Assembly (NCBI GenBank): GCA_017420755.1
Contig: JAFQOG010000005.1
Coordinates: forward strand, 1 to 64,000
Reading direction: 5' to 3'
From: Clostridia bacterium
GTDB taxonomy: Bacteria; Bacillota; Clostridia; Oscillospirales; CAG-272
DNA length: 64,000 nucleotides
In this document: in pieces, positions 43,001 to 50,885 of the stretch
Layout: each line of letters starts with the position of its first letter
Position numbering within the stretch: the first letter of the stretch is position 1
Program-made: the position numbers and the translations under genes
The notes under the pieces: model-generated
Told to the model about the DNA's origin: nothing
Seen by the model: only the letters and a program-made list of their open reading frames with translations
The model's database searches: none

Positions 43001-46000
43001 TTCTGCAAATGCATAGTCACCGATAGCACACATATTATCAAGTGAAATTGTGCCCTCAAGGTTACAGTAAGCAAATGCTTCCTTGTTTATGAGCTGTACA
43101 TATTCAAGACCCTCAACCTTTTTGAGGTTTACACAGCCTAAGAATGCGCCATACTCAATAGCCTCCATTGTTGATGGAAGAACGACCTCCTCAAGTGCAG
43201 TTAGGTTTGCAAATGCATATGGATTAATCTTTTTAACACCCTCAGGAATGATTACCTTAGTAATTGTATCTTCACCGATAAACCAAAGCTTTGATGTGCT
43301 TGGATCCTCAGGATCAAGCTCCCATTCCTCTTTAGGAATGTATTCAAAGTTGGAGAATGCAAATTGACCGATTTCGGTAAGCATAAGTGAAGAAGGAATT
43401 TCAACTACTCCACCGTTACCATAATAGTTCTTAAGAGTTGGTGCTGTTGTAATATATGGGTCCTTGACCTCAATGCTTACAGTTTCCGAGTAATATGTGC
43501 TCTCGCCGTCCAACAGTACATTAACGTTTACTGCTGAGAAGCCCTCCTCAAGTGCGAGTATTGTTCCATCCGCTGAAACTTTAACAATAGAGTCATCATC
43601 TGAGGTAAACTCAATCGTTGTATCCTCTGGGAAGAAAGCGTTTAGCTTGTATTGAAGCTTAACCGATTCTGATGGGTAAAGAATCAAGCTATATGCGTCG
43701 TTCGGGAATATTCTGACATCTCCTGTAACGCCTATTTCACGTTCGTTACTATCAACTATGTAGAACGCCTTCAAGGTCTCATAGCCAACCAGCTTAAATT
43801 CGTCTGCGACAGGCTTGTCGTAATACTCAAAGCCCTCATCACCCTCACTAAGTACAGTTACCCTAAATGACCTGGTTTCGTACGTATTCGGGTCAGTGGC
43901 TGTGATTCTTGTAACACCTGGTTCCTTTGCCACAATCTTGTTGTTGACAACAACAGCAACATTTTCATTTGAAGAATAGTAGCTGAGAAGCTCAGGCCAC
44001 TCTGTTTCCGGATAAACAAGAGGTAATAGGCTATATGTTTGGTTAGGGCTTAATGTGATTTCCTCACTCTCAAAGAAGAAATCCTTAAACTCGTCAGGCA
44101 AACCAATTTCGTATGTTGCATCATTTAACGCATAGTCGTAGCATGCAATAACGATAGAGTTGGAATTTACTGCAAAATCTCTTATATCGAAGATGTAGTC
44201 AGTAAGCTCAACCTCCAAGTATGTTGTGCCGTTATATTCAGAATAAATCGGGGTCATAAAGGAGTCAAATGGCTTGAAGTTGTAATCCTTATCAACGTAG
44301 CCAACCTGAGCTGCCATTGAGTAATGGTTATCATAGATAGCCATTCTTGCATAAAGTCTGTTTCTTTCAAGGTCCTTGTCATATTCAAGGTAGAATTCAC
44401 AGTCAGTAACTGCAGGAGCCTCAAAGTCCACAGTTAATGGGAATTCAAATGTGTTTTTAGCATTAGTTGTTAGTCCGTTGTCGTCGTAATCGAGATAACC
44501 AACAAGCTTTACAGTATATTTTGCATTGTTCTTTAGGTTATGCTCTTTTGCATCAAACTCAACATCGACATTTGCAGGATATAGATAAGAGCCACCGTCA
44601 CCATAGGATTTACGTACATCCTTTTCAACTGCTTCAAAGATAACCTCTCCTGTTTGGTCATCAGTAATGGTAATCTCTATCTTACTTGCGTTACGGAGCA
44701 TACCTGCCCAAACAAATCTGATTGAGTGGATTGTTCCCTCAGTATTTGAAATTGCAATATAGTCACGACTTGCAGAAATTATTTTGTTGCTTGGGTCCTG
44801 CAAGAAGTAGTATGAACCAAGATAGCTAACGTAGTCCTCTTCAATTCCACCAATTGGACGTGTTGCGTACGCATCTGGCAATGTTTTGTCAAGGGTTGGA
44901 ATTGTGTCATCAAGCTCATCTGCGTTGGTTTCGAAATAGTCCTTATCAAAGAGAGGAGCCTGTGCCCATGTGCCATAGAATGCAAGGTATGGAACGTTCA
45001 AAACAATATCTGTTCCCCATGTAGGCTTCAAGGAAACAAAGCCCTCAACATACATACCATTTGCAAAGTTAGTATCGATATATTTCTTATTTTCTTCGCT
45101 AAGCTCAATAGTAACCTTAACATCAACCTTTTCGCCTGCACCAACTGTAATATTGTTGCCAATCAAGGTGCCGTTTTTAGATTCAACGGTTACAGCAGCA
45201 CCCTCCAAGAGGTAGCCCTCCTCGGTTACTGTTGTTTGTCCTTGGTGTGTTTTAACATCGCTAACTCCCTCTGTTAAGATGGAAGCAACAACATCATATG
45301 AATAGTACGTTGTGCCAAAGTTAACAAGAGTGAATTCGAGCACATATTTGCCGGTTTTTTGTGGGTCGTCGCCAAGCTCAATCTTGGTCTTGTCCATTGC
45401 CTTTCCGGTGTGTCTATCGTGCGTGATGATATATGTCTTTGTTGTAGTTGCGCTTGTTAAGTTTGCAAGACCTGCGCCTTGTTTTCTTACAGCGTAAGGA
45501 AGACCGTTTTTGTTATAAGCAACATCGGCTGTTGACATCATCAAGCGGTTAACCGTTGCGTTTATATTAACGTCACGCTTATATTCGTTTGTTTCGCCAT
45601 CACCGATAATTTTATCATAATTCTCTGAAACGTACTGACGAAGAAGAATTGTTACGCCGGCAAGGTTTGGACATGCCATTGACGTACCTGAAAGACGGTC
45701 GTATCCACCACCTGTTACAGCAGAAAGAATATTACCACCGTGCGCTGTTATTTCAGGCTTTATGCCGAGGGATGGAGATGGTCCCCAAGATGAGAAGTCA
45801 GACATAAATGGACCTGATGCTTGTGTACGGCTAACTGTAATTTTTCCCGAGCCAGCCGCTGCTAAAACCTTACCGTCCTCTTGTGAAATTGAGCAAACTG
45901 CAAGGCTTGATGTACCAACGTTCATTCTGATATCACCAGAAACGTTGTTAAATACGATAATACCGATAGCGCCCTTTCTTGCGGCAACATTCGCCTTCTC

Positions 46001-47509
46001 CTCAAAGGTGTTTGAGCCACGCTCTACAAGAGCAATTTTGCCCGTTACGTCAATTCCCGCATAGTCTGCGTTACGTCCGGCACCTGGTACTAAAACGTAC
46101 TCAAATTCTTGCTCGTTTTTGCCACTGCCAAGCAAATCATCAAAGAAGCTTCTTTCCTTTGCAGCGCTGTTTGTAGATTCTACGAAATAAACGATTCTAT
46201 CATTATAAAGAATGTAAGGAGTCTTAACACCATTGATTGATGCAACAGACATTGCCCCCTCATAGGTTGAAGGTGAGCCAACGGTTGCAGTATCAGGGTT
46301 TGTTGTAAGACCTAAGTTACCATTTTTCTCAGAGCCATATGCTGAGCTAAAGCTATTTGAAGCGGCAACTATTAAGCTAATGCCCTGCGCACGAATTTTG
46401 TCGTAAACGCCAGTCATAGCCTCCTTGTCAGACTCACGGCTAAAGCCGCAAGCGGTACCAAGAGACATATTGATAACGTCAACGTCCAAAACGACGCAGT
46501 CTTCAAGCGCGTCTAAAATCCAAGACGCCTTTGCGGAGTCTTGAATATCTGAGAATATTTTCATTGAAACGAGCTGTGCGTTTGGTGCAACACCGGTTAT
46601 TGTGTTGTCCTTACCAACGATAACACCGGATACGTGAGTACCATGGTTATTATGTAATGAATAAACGTCGGCATCTCTGTCCGCATAGTCGAATGAGAAT
46701 GGAACCTTATCATTAATATAAACGTCATCAACTGTCAAGCCGTTTACAAGCGAGTATGCTTTTGTCTTTGCAAGACAAGCAGCAATCATATCTCTTGTAA
46801 AGCCAAGCTTTGTTCTATCAGCTGTGAAGTTGTTTAAGGAGAAAGCAGTATGCGTATAGTCAAGACCTGTGTCGAGAACCGCAACTGTCATTCCTGTTCC
46901 ATCATATTTATAGCTGGAGCTATTGAAAATACCTGTGTCATATACGTTAACGCTGTTTTCAACAAGCTTTGTCTCGCTAACGTTATAAACCTCACTAACA
47001 ATGGCGGTTGCCATAGCTTGAGTGCTTTGACAGGTAGCTTCAAAATCCTTTGCTTTAATTACGATTTCAAATCCGCTCAAGAGTACAGAATAATCTGCTC
47101 CTAAAGCGAAATTGATTCCGCTATTTTCAAGCTCACTGATGATTTCCTCCTTTTGAAGAAGAATTTCAGCCTCGAGCTCCCTCGCCTCATCCGTTAAAAC
47201 GTACTCCTGGAATGAAATTTCTCTTTCCACCTTGTTGTACGCATCAAGGAGCGGCGCTGTGTCAAGTGACATAATTATGGATATCTCATCATTATCCTTT
47301 ACACTTGACGGAAGTTTTTGAACGACATTGCCGTCGAAATATTGACTCTTGTCGAGCTGTATCGCATTAGAAACATCTTTTATGTAAGGAGCTTTATAAA
47401 CTGAATCTCCTTGACCAAAAGAAGGAATCACGAGTGCGAAAACAGTAGCCAAAAGCAGTATCACCGAAAGCATAACCGTTGTCGTTCTTGTCAGTACTTT
47501 TCTGTTCAT
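40073..47509 (-). CDS. Giant cell-surface subtilase (S8) with leucine-rich repeats and membrane anchor
   Basis: A 2478-residue secreted serine protease. Signal peptide 1-32, then an I9-like propeptide region to about 195. Catalytic residues: Asp214 (VAVLDTGLDYTH), His290 (NNHGTHVSGV) and Ser near 610 (SGTSMACPNLAGV). A PA-type insert lies between about 440 and 580. A lactocepin/C5a-peptidase-type Fn3 domain (about 690-870), an Ig-like Big_2 domain (SLLPLVYPETEW to ATDPN) and about 900 residues of BspA/LRR_5 repeats (about 1380-2250, e.g. LTNVKLGTKLDTISANAFMN) follow. A single transmembrane segment near 2395 and a Lys-rich tail anchor it. It resembles Lactococcus PrtP in plan, with LRRs added, and lies directly upstream of opp genes. 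Confidence 0.9.
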   Translation of the reverse strand: MNRKVLTRTTTVMLSVILLLATVFALVIPSFGQGDSVYKAPYIKDVSNAIQLDKSQYFDGNVVQKLPSSVKDNDEISIIMSLDTAPLLDAYNKVEREISFQEYVLTDEARELEAEILLQKEEIISELENSGINFALGADYSVLLSGFEIVIKAKDFEATCQSTQAMATAIVSEVYNVSETKLVENSVNVYDTGIFNSSSYKYDGTGMTVAVLDTGLDYTHTAFSLNNFTADRTKLGFTRDMIAACLAKTKAYSLVNGLTVDDVYINDKVPFSFDYADRDADVYSLHNNHGTHVSGVIVGKDNTITGVAPNAQLVSMKIFSDIQDSAKASWILDALEDCVVLDVDVINMSLGTACGFSRESDKEAMTGVYDKIRAQGISLIVAASNSFSSAYGSEKNGNLGLTTNPDTATVGSPSTYEGAMSVASINGVKTPYILYNDRIVYFVESTNSAAKERSFFDDLLGSGKNEQEFEYVLVPGAGRNADYAGIDVTGKIALVERGSNTFEEKANVAARKGAIGIIVFNNVSGDIRMNVGTSSLAVCSISQEDGKVLAAAGSGKITVSRTQASGPFMSDFSSWGPSPSLGIKPEITAHGGNILSAVTGGGYDRLSGTSMACPNLAGVTILLRQYVSENYDKIIGDGETNEYKRDVNINATVNRLMMSTADVAYNKNGLPYAVRKQGAGLANLTSATTTKTYIITHDRHTGKAMDKTKIELGDDPQKTGKYVLEFTLVNFGTTYYSYDVVASILTEGVSDVKTHQGQTTVTEEGYLLEGAAVTVESKNGTLIGNNITVGAGEKVDVKVTIELSEENKKYIDTNFANGMYVEGFVSLKPTWGTDIVLNVPYLAFYGTWAQAPLFDKDYFETNADELDDTIPTLDKTLPDAYATRPIGGIEEDYVSYLGSYYFLQDPSNKIISASRDYIAISNTEGTIHSIRFVWAGMLRNASKIEITITDDQTGEVIFEAVEKDVRKSYGDGGSYLYPANVDVEFDAKEHNLKNNAKYTVKLVGYLDYDDNGLTTNAKNTFEFPLTVDFEAPAVTDCEFYLEYDKDLERNRLYARMAIYDNHYSMAAQVGYVDKDYNFKPFDSFMTPIYSEYNGTTYLEVELTDYIFDIRDFAVNSNSIVIACYDYALNDATYEIGLPDEFKDFFFESEEITLSPNQTYSLLPLVYPETEWPELLSYYSSNENVAVVVNNKIVAKEPGVTRITATDPNTYETRSFRVTVLSEGDEGFEYYDKPVADEFKLVGYETLKAFYIVDSNEREIGVTGDVRIFPNDAYSLILYPSESVKLQYKLNAFFPEDTTIEFTSDDDSIVKVSADGTILALEEGFSAVNVNVLLDGESTYYSETVSIEVKDPYITTAPTLKNYYGNGGVVEIPSSLMLTEIGQFAFSNFEYIPKEEWELDPEDPSTSKLWFIGEDTITKVIIPEGVKKINPYAFANLTALEEVVLPSTMEAIEYGAFLGCVNLKKVEGLEYVQLINKEAFAYCNLEGTISLDNMCAIGDYAFAENGTRIDSNEDGIIDMYDRVVSYNLTGAILPEKLQSIGAYAFYHNESLTDVTVMAEKVKYGPYVFANCTSLKEISMNANVIPEGAFFGCSALETIKIGKDVSTIAEFAFARTNISKFTFDEANGAFKLSENGDYVLSNDGTTLMFVSPTISGEFVLNDPNVVRIARGAFAYNDKITSISIPSVTAVENNAFAYCRNLTSVTLGSLSEIGDYAYFMTKIDTLPSFNNIEELGDYAFAYTKITSVNIPANMVVGEGAFCECKELQSVTIGDGAVLGTGAFMLARDGNFANELVRDPNSKQKVYYFEYTSKLTSLTIGKNVVIGDSAFMGASKLVSVTLGSGAILGEQAFFNAPCLKNIDLSKVKSIGARAFSGDILYTYSDMAGTIVAIDENGYYIYHYYSAGLENIDLSSLEFIGEDAFANCEYLTNVKLGTKLDTISANAFMNCKKLSSINLENVKVIGMQAFAEAPLTEIDLSSCELVDNYAFVKCNSLTKVTLNSNGTKVNEGAFAYDNKLENVINLFRARDIGNYAFAYTAIDRINLAYCETIGDGAFMKETLTPVEVILGENLEKIGENPFALCKLKPFSKIETKEFNGQKYEETIYTFDISDKATVIDGSLYVRVPNGLQMVVFAGTETENVKVADSTVRISAMAFAGSDVIRVTLPESLNSIGHKAFYGCDKLATVIFTSYEAPILEEEFDSAYYECFENFPSVGKYEFSDYNGDILVYEGIGIVPYYMWNVADGKYSNVYYGANFVNQIGHGSPNLVMVRPTNGLYYETFIYSQYFSTVLDGSVAKQDATLEAIEAINRLPDEITLADEQLVILARELYEKAAAIDDQRALIDNYTKLVSAENAILALKSLQVPQEPAPEETPSDGVVEEKDSKVGKIILIVVLSLVGASFLATAIISIVLVIASIKTQTPVSTVVVTWFVKVMQKKLLKQVAKEQKRMEKAQLKAIKKSQKQTRKAKKKASKDDIIIE

Positions 47510-47571
47510 GTTTTTTTGCCTTTCTTTTTATTTGCGAGTTATAATATAATATAATCATAACGTACGGAAGT

Positions 47572-47600
47572 ATTTTACCATAACTAAGATGAAAATTCAA
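47572..47600 (-). promoter_or_regulatory. Promoter of the subtilase-opp operon
   Basis: Minus strand: TTGAAT (47595-47600), 17-bp spacer ending in TGG, extended -10 TAAAAT (47572-47577). It is the only good promoter I find for the 16-kb gene series down to 30946. Confidence 0.68.
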
Positions 47601-47997
47601 GATAAAAAATAATAAGCTATATACTATATGAATTAAATCAATAGTTAACTAAAAAATCAAATGCTTTATCTTTGTAAAGCAAAAAAGTGGTAAAAGGCTA
47701 AACAGCATCGGTATTCTCGCAACTGTGGCGAAGCTAAAATTAAAAGCTTTTTTGACTATAACTTTGCCATAACCCTTCAAAAAAAGTTTACAATTTATTA
47801 AACTTTTGCCAATTTCGTAGACTCCCTAACGTTTTTTCAAAAAAGTGCCACCACGTGTATAACTTTACATCTTTCGCTTAGAGGAGTGTCTGATTTTATC
47901 CTTATGGCCAATCGACATACATTTTCCGTAGATTTACAAGCTGGTTGGGATTAAAAGCGACAAAATGCAGTCTTATTTATCAAATCCCAACTTTTTC
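47601..47997. other. Non-coding gap with a large hairpin
   Basis: No gene or recognised RNA is visible in about 400 bases. There is a small hairpin TGCTTTA/TAAAGCA at 47662-47682. A longer structure at 47944-47995 has GTTGGGATT pairing with AATCCCAAC over a 34-base loop, followed by TTTTTC. The second looks like the terminator of an unidentified short transcript. Confidence 0.4.
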
Positions 47998-48026
47998 TTG
48001 ACAAGCAATATCATTTATGATAAAAT
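47998..48026 (+). promoter_or_regulatory. Promoter of the membrane protein / ferredoxin-thioredoxin operon
   Basis: TTGACA (47998-48003), 17-bp spacer, extended -10 TGATAAAAT with TAAAAT at 48021-48026. Confidence 0.82.
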
Positions 48027-48064
48027 AAAATTTGTATATAATATTATAAAAGAAAGGTAACGAA

Positions 48065-48883
48065 ATGACAGAAAAACGAATCAAGCTCGGGCATCTTTTA
48101 TATAGCATAATGCTTTCCTTTTTGTTAGTTGCAATAGGTGTTTGCTTCATTTTATCTTGCTTAGACATTTACAAAAGCGCCGAGAATGCTCCATTCACTC
48201 CTGATGCAATTAAATCCCACTTTTTCGTGTTGCTCATTCCTTCAATTGTTTGTATTCTTACAATCATCGGCGGAGTGTGCCTCAATATTTTCATTCCAAT
48301 GGAAGAGCAAAAGCTACGTGTTAATATCACAGATAAGGATATGATTAAGAACCTTTCCAAGCGTATCAACTACAAGGAAGCTCCAAAAGAGCTTGTTGCT
48401 GTTGTCAAGAGCCAAAGAGGCTTTAGATGTGCGTTTTTAATTATTACAATTCTTAACGCAATTATAAATGGCGCATATATGATTCTTTATGTTCTTTCTA
48501 CTTGTCTAAATCACAAGCCAAATCCAGACCATTTTGCAGAATTTTTCCCGATTTTTGCTACTGCTCTTTCATACGCAATAATCCCAATTTTCGTTATCGT
48601 AATATATCACCTTTTCTCAAGATTTACATACGCAAGAGAGCTTGAGGCTGTTAGAGCAATTTCCGAATATAACGCAAAAAATAGCAACCCTGTGTCTATA
48701 ATCGAGAAAAAGCCTTGCTTTTTTAAAAAGCACAAAAAGGCTTTTGTAAACATTCTTCGTTGCTTTATTTTAGTACTCGCTATCACCTTGATTGTTGTTT
48801 CAATCGTCTTTTTCGACGACTTTAAAGAAATCGCATCCTTAGCAGGCGATAATGTTTGCTCCGGCTGTATTGGACTATTTTAA
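48065..48883 (+). CDS. Five-helix membrane protein of unknown function
   Basis: A 272-residue protein with five probable transmembrane segments, for example SIMLSFLLVAIGVCFILSCL, LLIPSIVCILTIIGGVC and FILVLAITLIVVSIVFF. The loops are positively charged. A run of cysteines (FILSCL, VSTCL-like LSTCLNH, GDNVCSGCIGLF at the C terminus) includes a CxxC pair at the extreme end. I do not recognise a family. It is 12 bases before the 4Fe-4S/thioredoxin gene and under the same promoter, so it may be a partner subunit. The C-terminal CSGC could be a redox site if located outside the membrane. Confidence 0.78.
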   Translation: MTEKRIKLGHLLYSIMLSFLLVAIGVCFILSCLDIYKSAENAPFTPDAIKSHFFVLLIPSIVCILTIIGGVCLNIFIPMEEQKLRVNITDKDMIKNLSKRINYKEAPKELVAVVKSQRGFRCAFLIITILNAIINGAYMILYVLSTCLNHKPNPDHFAEFFPIFATALSYAIIPIFVIVIYHLFSRFTYARELEAVRAISEYNAKNSNPVSIIEKKPCFFKKHKKAFVNILRCFILVLAITLIVVSIVFFDDFKEIASLAGDNVCSGCIGLF

Positions 48884-48895
48884 GGAGGGGGCATT

Positions 48896-50806
48896 ATGGC
48901 AAACGAACAAAAAAGAACCAAATTAAATTTAGTCCCTACCAACGAAAAGGGCGTTTACGAGCACAAGCCGAAGCCAAAATACTCCGATGAGGACTTGGTA
49001 ACCATCAACATCAAGGAATATCTTGATGATGATTCTTTAAGATTTAGAGATTACAGTGATAGCTTTACAACTGAATTTAAAATTCCTTCTCCGCCTCCTC
49101 GCATTGAGGATGAGGACGCGCAGGAATATGTTAAAGATGTTTCTATCGCACACGATACTGTGGTTATTGATATCAGCGAGGTTCCAAAGCCAAAATCTTG
49201 GAAATCACGCGTTTTGGGAGCTTTGAAGAAGCTTATCCCAACAAAAAGACGCCTAATTCAGCTTTACACTGCTCTGCTTTTTAATGCGAATATAAAGGGC
49301 TACATACAAGGCGATATGTTTAGCGGTGTTGAAAAGGGCATTTGTTCCCCTGGTATTAACTGCTATTCATGCCCAGGTGCAATCGGTGCATGTCCTCTTG
49401 GAACACTTCAAAACAGCTTAAAATCACGTAACTATTTCTTACTGATTTTTGGCATACTCTTCCTATATGGTGTTATTTTCGGACGTTTCATTTGTGGATG
49501 GCTTTGTCCATTCGGTCTTGTTCAAGACCTATTATTCAAAATCAAAACACCAAAGCTTAAAAAGAGTCCAGTCACACGAGCACTCTCTTATTTTAAATAT
49601 GTACTCTTGATTTTAGCTGTTGCCTTTGCCGCACTTGGAATCGGCACCATCTTCTGTCAATATATCTGTCCAGCCGGTATTTTAGAGGCAGCATTTGGTA
49701 TGCTACCAGCAAAACCAGTCCTTTTACAGACACTGGGTGCAGGATTTGTTTGGAAATTCTCGCTATTTGTTTCATTCGTTGTTGTTTCAATATTCGTTTA
49801 TCGTGCATTCTGCCGTTTCATTTGTCCTTTGGGCGCAATTTACAGCTTGTTCAATAGATTTTCAATTCTTGGAATCAAGCTTGAAAAGCCAAAGTGCACA
49901 AACTGTGGACGTTGTATTGCAAAATGTAAAATGGATATTCGTCAGGTCGGCGACCGTGAATGTATCAGTTGTGGCGAATGTATAGATGTCTGCCCTACTA
50001 AGGCAATTTCCTTCAAGGGACCAAAAATCTTGCTTGCTCCAAACGAAATTGATATCCCAGAAAACGCAAGTGAGAAGGAAATTTCAGATATCAAGACTAA
50101 GCAAGCTGAAATCAATGCAAAAGCCAAGAAACGCAACAATATTGTCAAAGGCGTTATTGGTGGACTTATGGCGCTTTTGATGGTTGGCGCACTTGTTTAC
50201 TACAATATCATTAAAAACAATGAATTATGGGGTCGCGACGACGATGCTCCACCATCTATATTTGAAACAGATACAGAATCCGATACAAGCAACGGCACTG
50301 ATAATACCGAGCCAGTAGCTCCAAAGCCACCTGTTGGTAACCAAATTGGAAATTCCTGCCCGAGTGCAGCTTTGCAGATTTTTGATGAAAACGGCTTCAC
50401 TGGTGAATCCATCAATCCAACAAAGACTGGCAAGGTTACAGTTATCAACTTCTGGTACACCACATGTACATCTTGTGTAAATGAAATGCCGTATTTTGAC
50501 ACTATCGCTTCAAAACATCGCGACTCTGTTGTTGTTATTGAAATTCACTCAGACAACACCTCATTCAAGGATGCTTTCACATTCGTTCAAGACAACTATT
50601 TAGAAACAAATATGATATTTGCCAAGGACGTTAAGGGTGCAAATTACGACCAGTACTACACCGCGCTTGGTGGTGCGTATGGCGCATATCCAATGACTGT
50701 AATTCTCGATGAAAACGGCGTTATCACATACACAACCCCAGGCTCGATAACCGAAGCCAAGTTAACCGAAGAGGTTGAAAAGGCACTTGGAATTATCAAA
50801 GAATAA
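48896..50806 (+). CDS. Membrane-bound 4Fe-4S protein fused to an external thioredoxin-like domain
   Basis: A 636-residue fusion. Residues 1-110 are soluble and acidic. About 120-330 is a NapH/NosR/CcoG-like membrane part with CYSCPGAIGACPLG, CGWLCPFGLVQD, CQYICPAGIL and CRFICPLGAI, the CxxxCP motifs of that family. Two 4Fe-4S clusters follow (CTNCGRCIAKC near 333 and CISCGECIDVCP near 356). A transmembrane helix (about 417-440), a Thr/Asp-rich linker and a TlpA/thioredoxin domain with FWYTTCTSCVNEMP (CxxC near 523) complete it. If the ferredoxin part is cytoplasmic, the thioredoxin part is outside. I infer electron transfer from ferredoxins across the membrane to external disulphides. Confidence 0.88.
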   Translation: MANEQKRTKLNLVPTNEKGVYEHKPKPKYSDEDLVTINIKEYLDDDSLRFRDYSDSFTTEFKIPSPPPRIEDEDAQEYVKDVSIAHDTVVIDISEVPKPKSWKSRVLGALKKLIPTKRRLIQLYTALLFNANIKGYIQGDMFSGVEKGICSPGINCYSCPGAIGACPLGTLQNSLKSRNYFLLIFGILFLYGVIFGRFICGWLCPFGLVQDLLFKIKTPKLKKSPVTRALSYFKYVLLILAVAFAALGIGTIFCQYICPAGILEAAFGMLPAKPVLLQTLGAGFVWKFSLFVSFVVVSIFVYRAFCRFICPLGAIYSLFNRFSILGIKLEKPKCTNCGRCIAKCKMDIRQVGDRECISCGECIDVCPTKAISFKGPKILLAPNEIDIPENASEKEISDIKTKQAEINAKAKKRNNIVKGVIGGLMALLMVGALVYYNIIKNNELWGRDDDAPPSIFETDTESDTSNGTDNTEPVAPKPPVGNQIGNSCPSAALQIFDENGFTGESINPTKTGKVTVINFWYTTCTSCVNEMPYFDTIASKHRDSVVVIEIHSDNTSFKDAFTFVQDNYLETNMIFAKDVKGANYDQYYTALGGAYGAYPMTVILDENGVITYTTPGSITEAKLTEEVEKALGIIKE

Positions 50807-50815
50807 AATCCACAT

Positions 50816-50885
50816 CAAAAAGGCATTGATTTTAGTCAATGCCTTTTTCTATAAGAAAAAAGGATGCCGAAGCATCCTTTTCTTT
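50816..50885. terminator. Two consecutive terminators between convergent genes
   Basis: AAAAAGGCATTGA/TCAATGCCTTTTT (50816-50848) and AAAAAGGATGC/GCATCCTTTTCTTTT (50855-50885). Both are symmetrical and can end transcription from either side. Confidence 0.88.
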
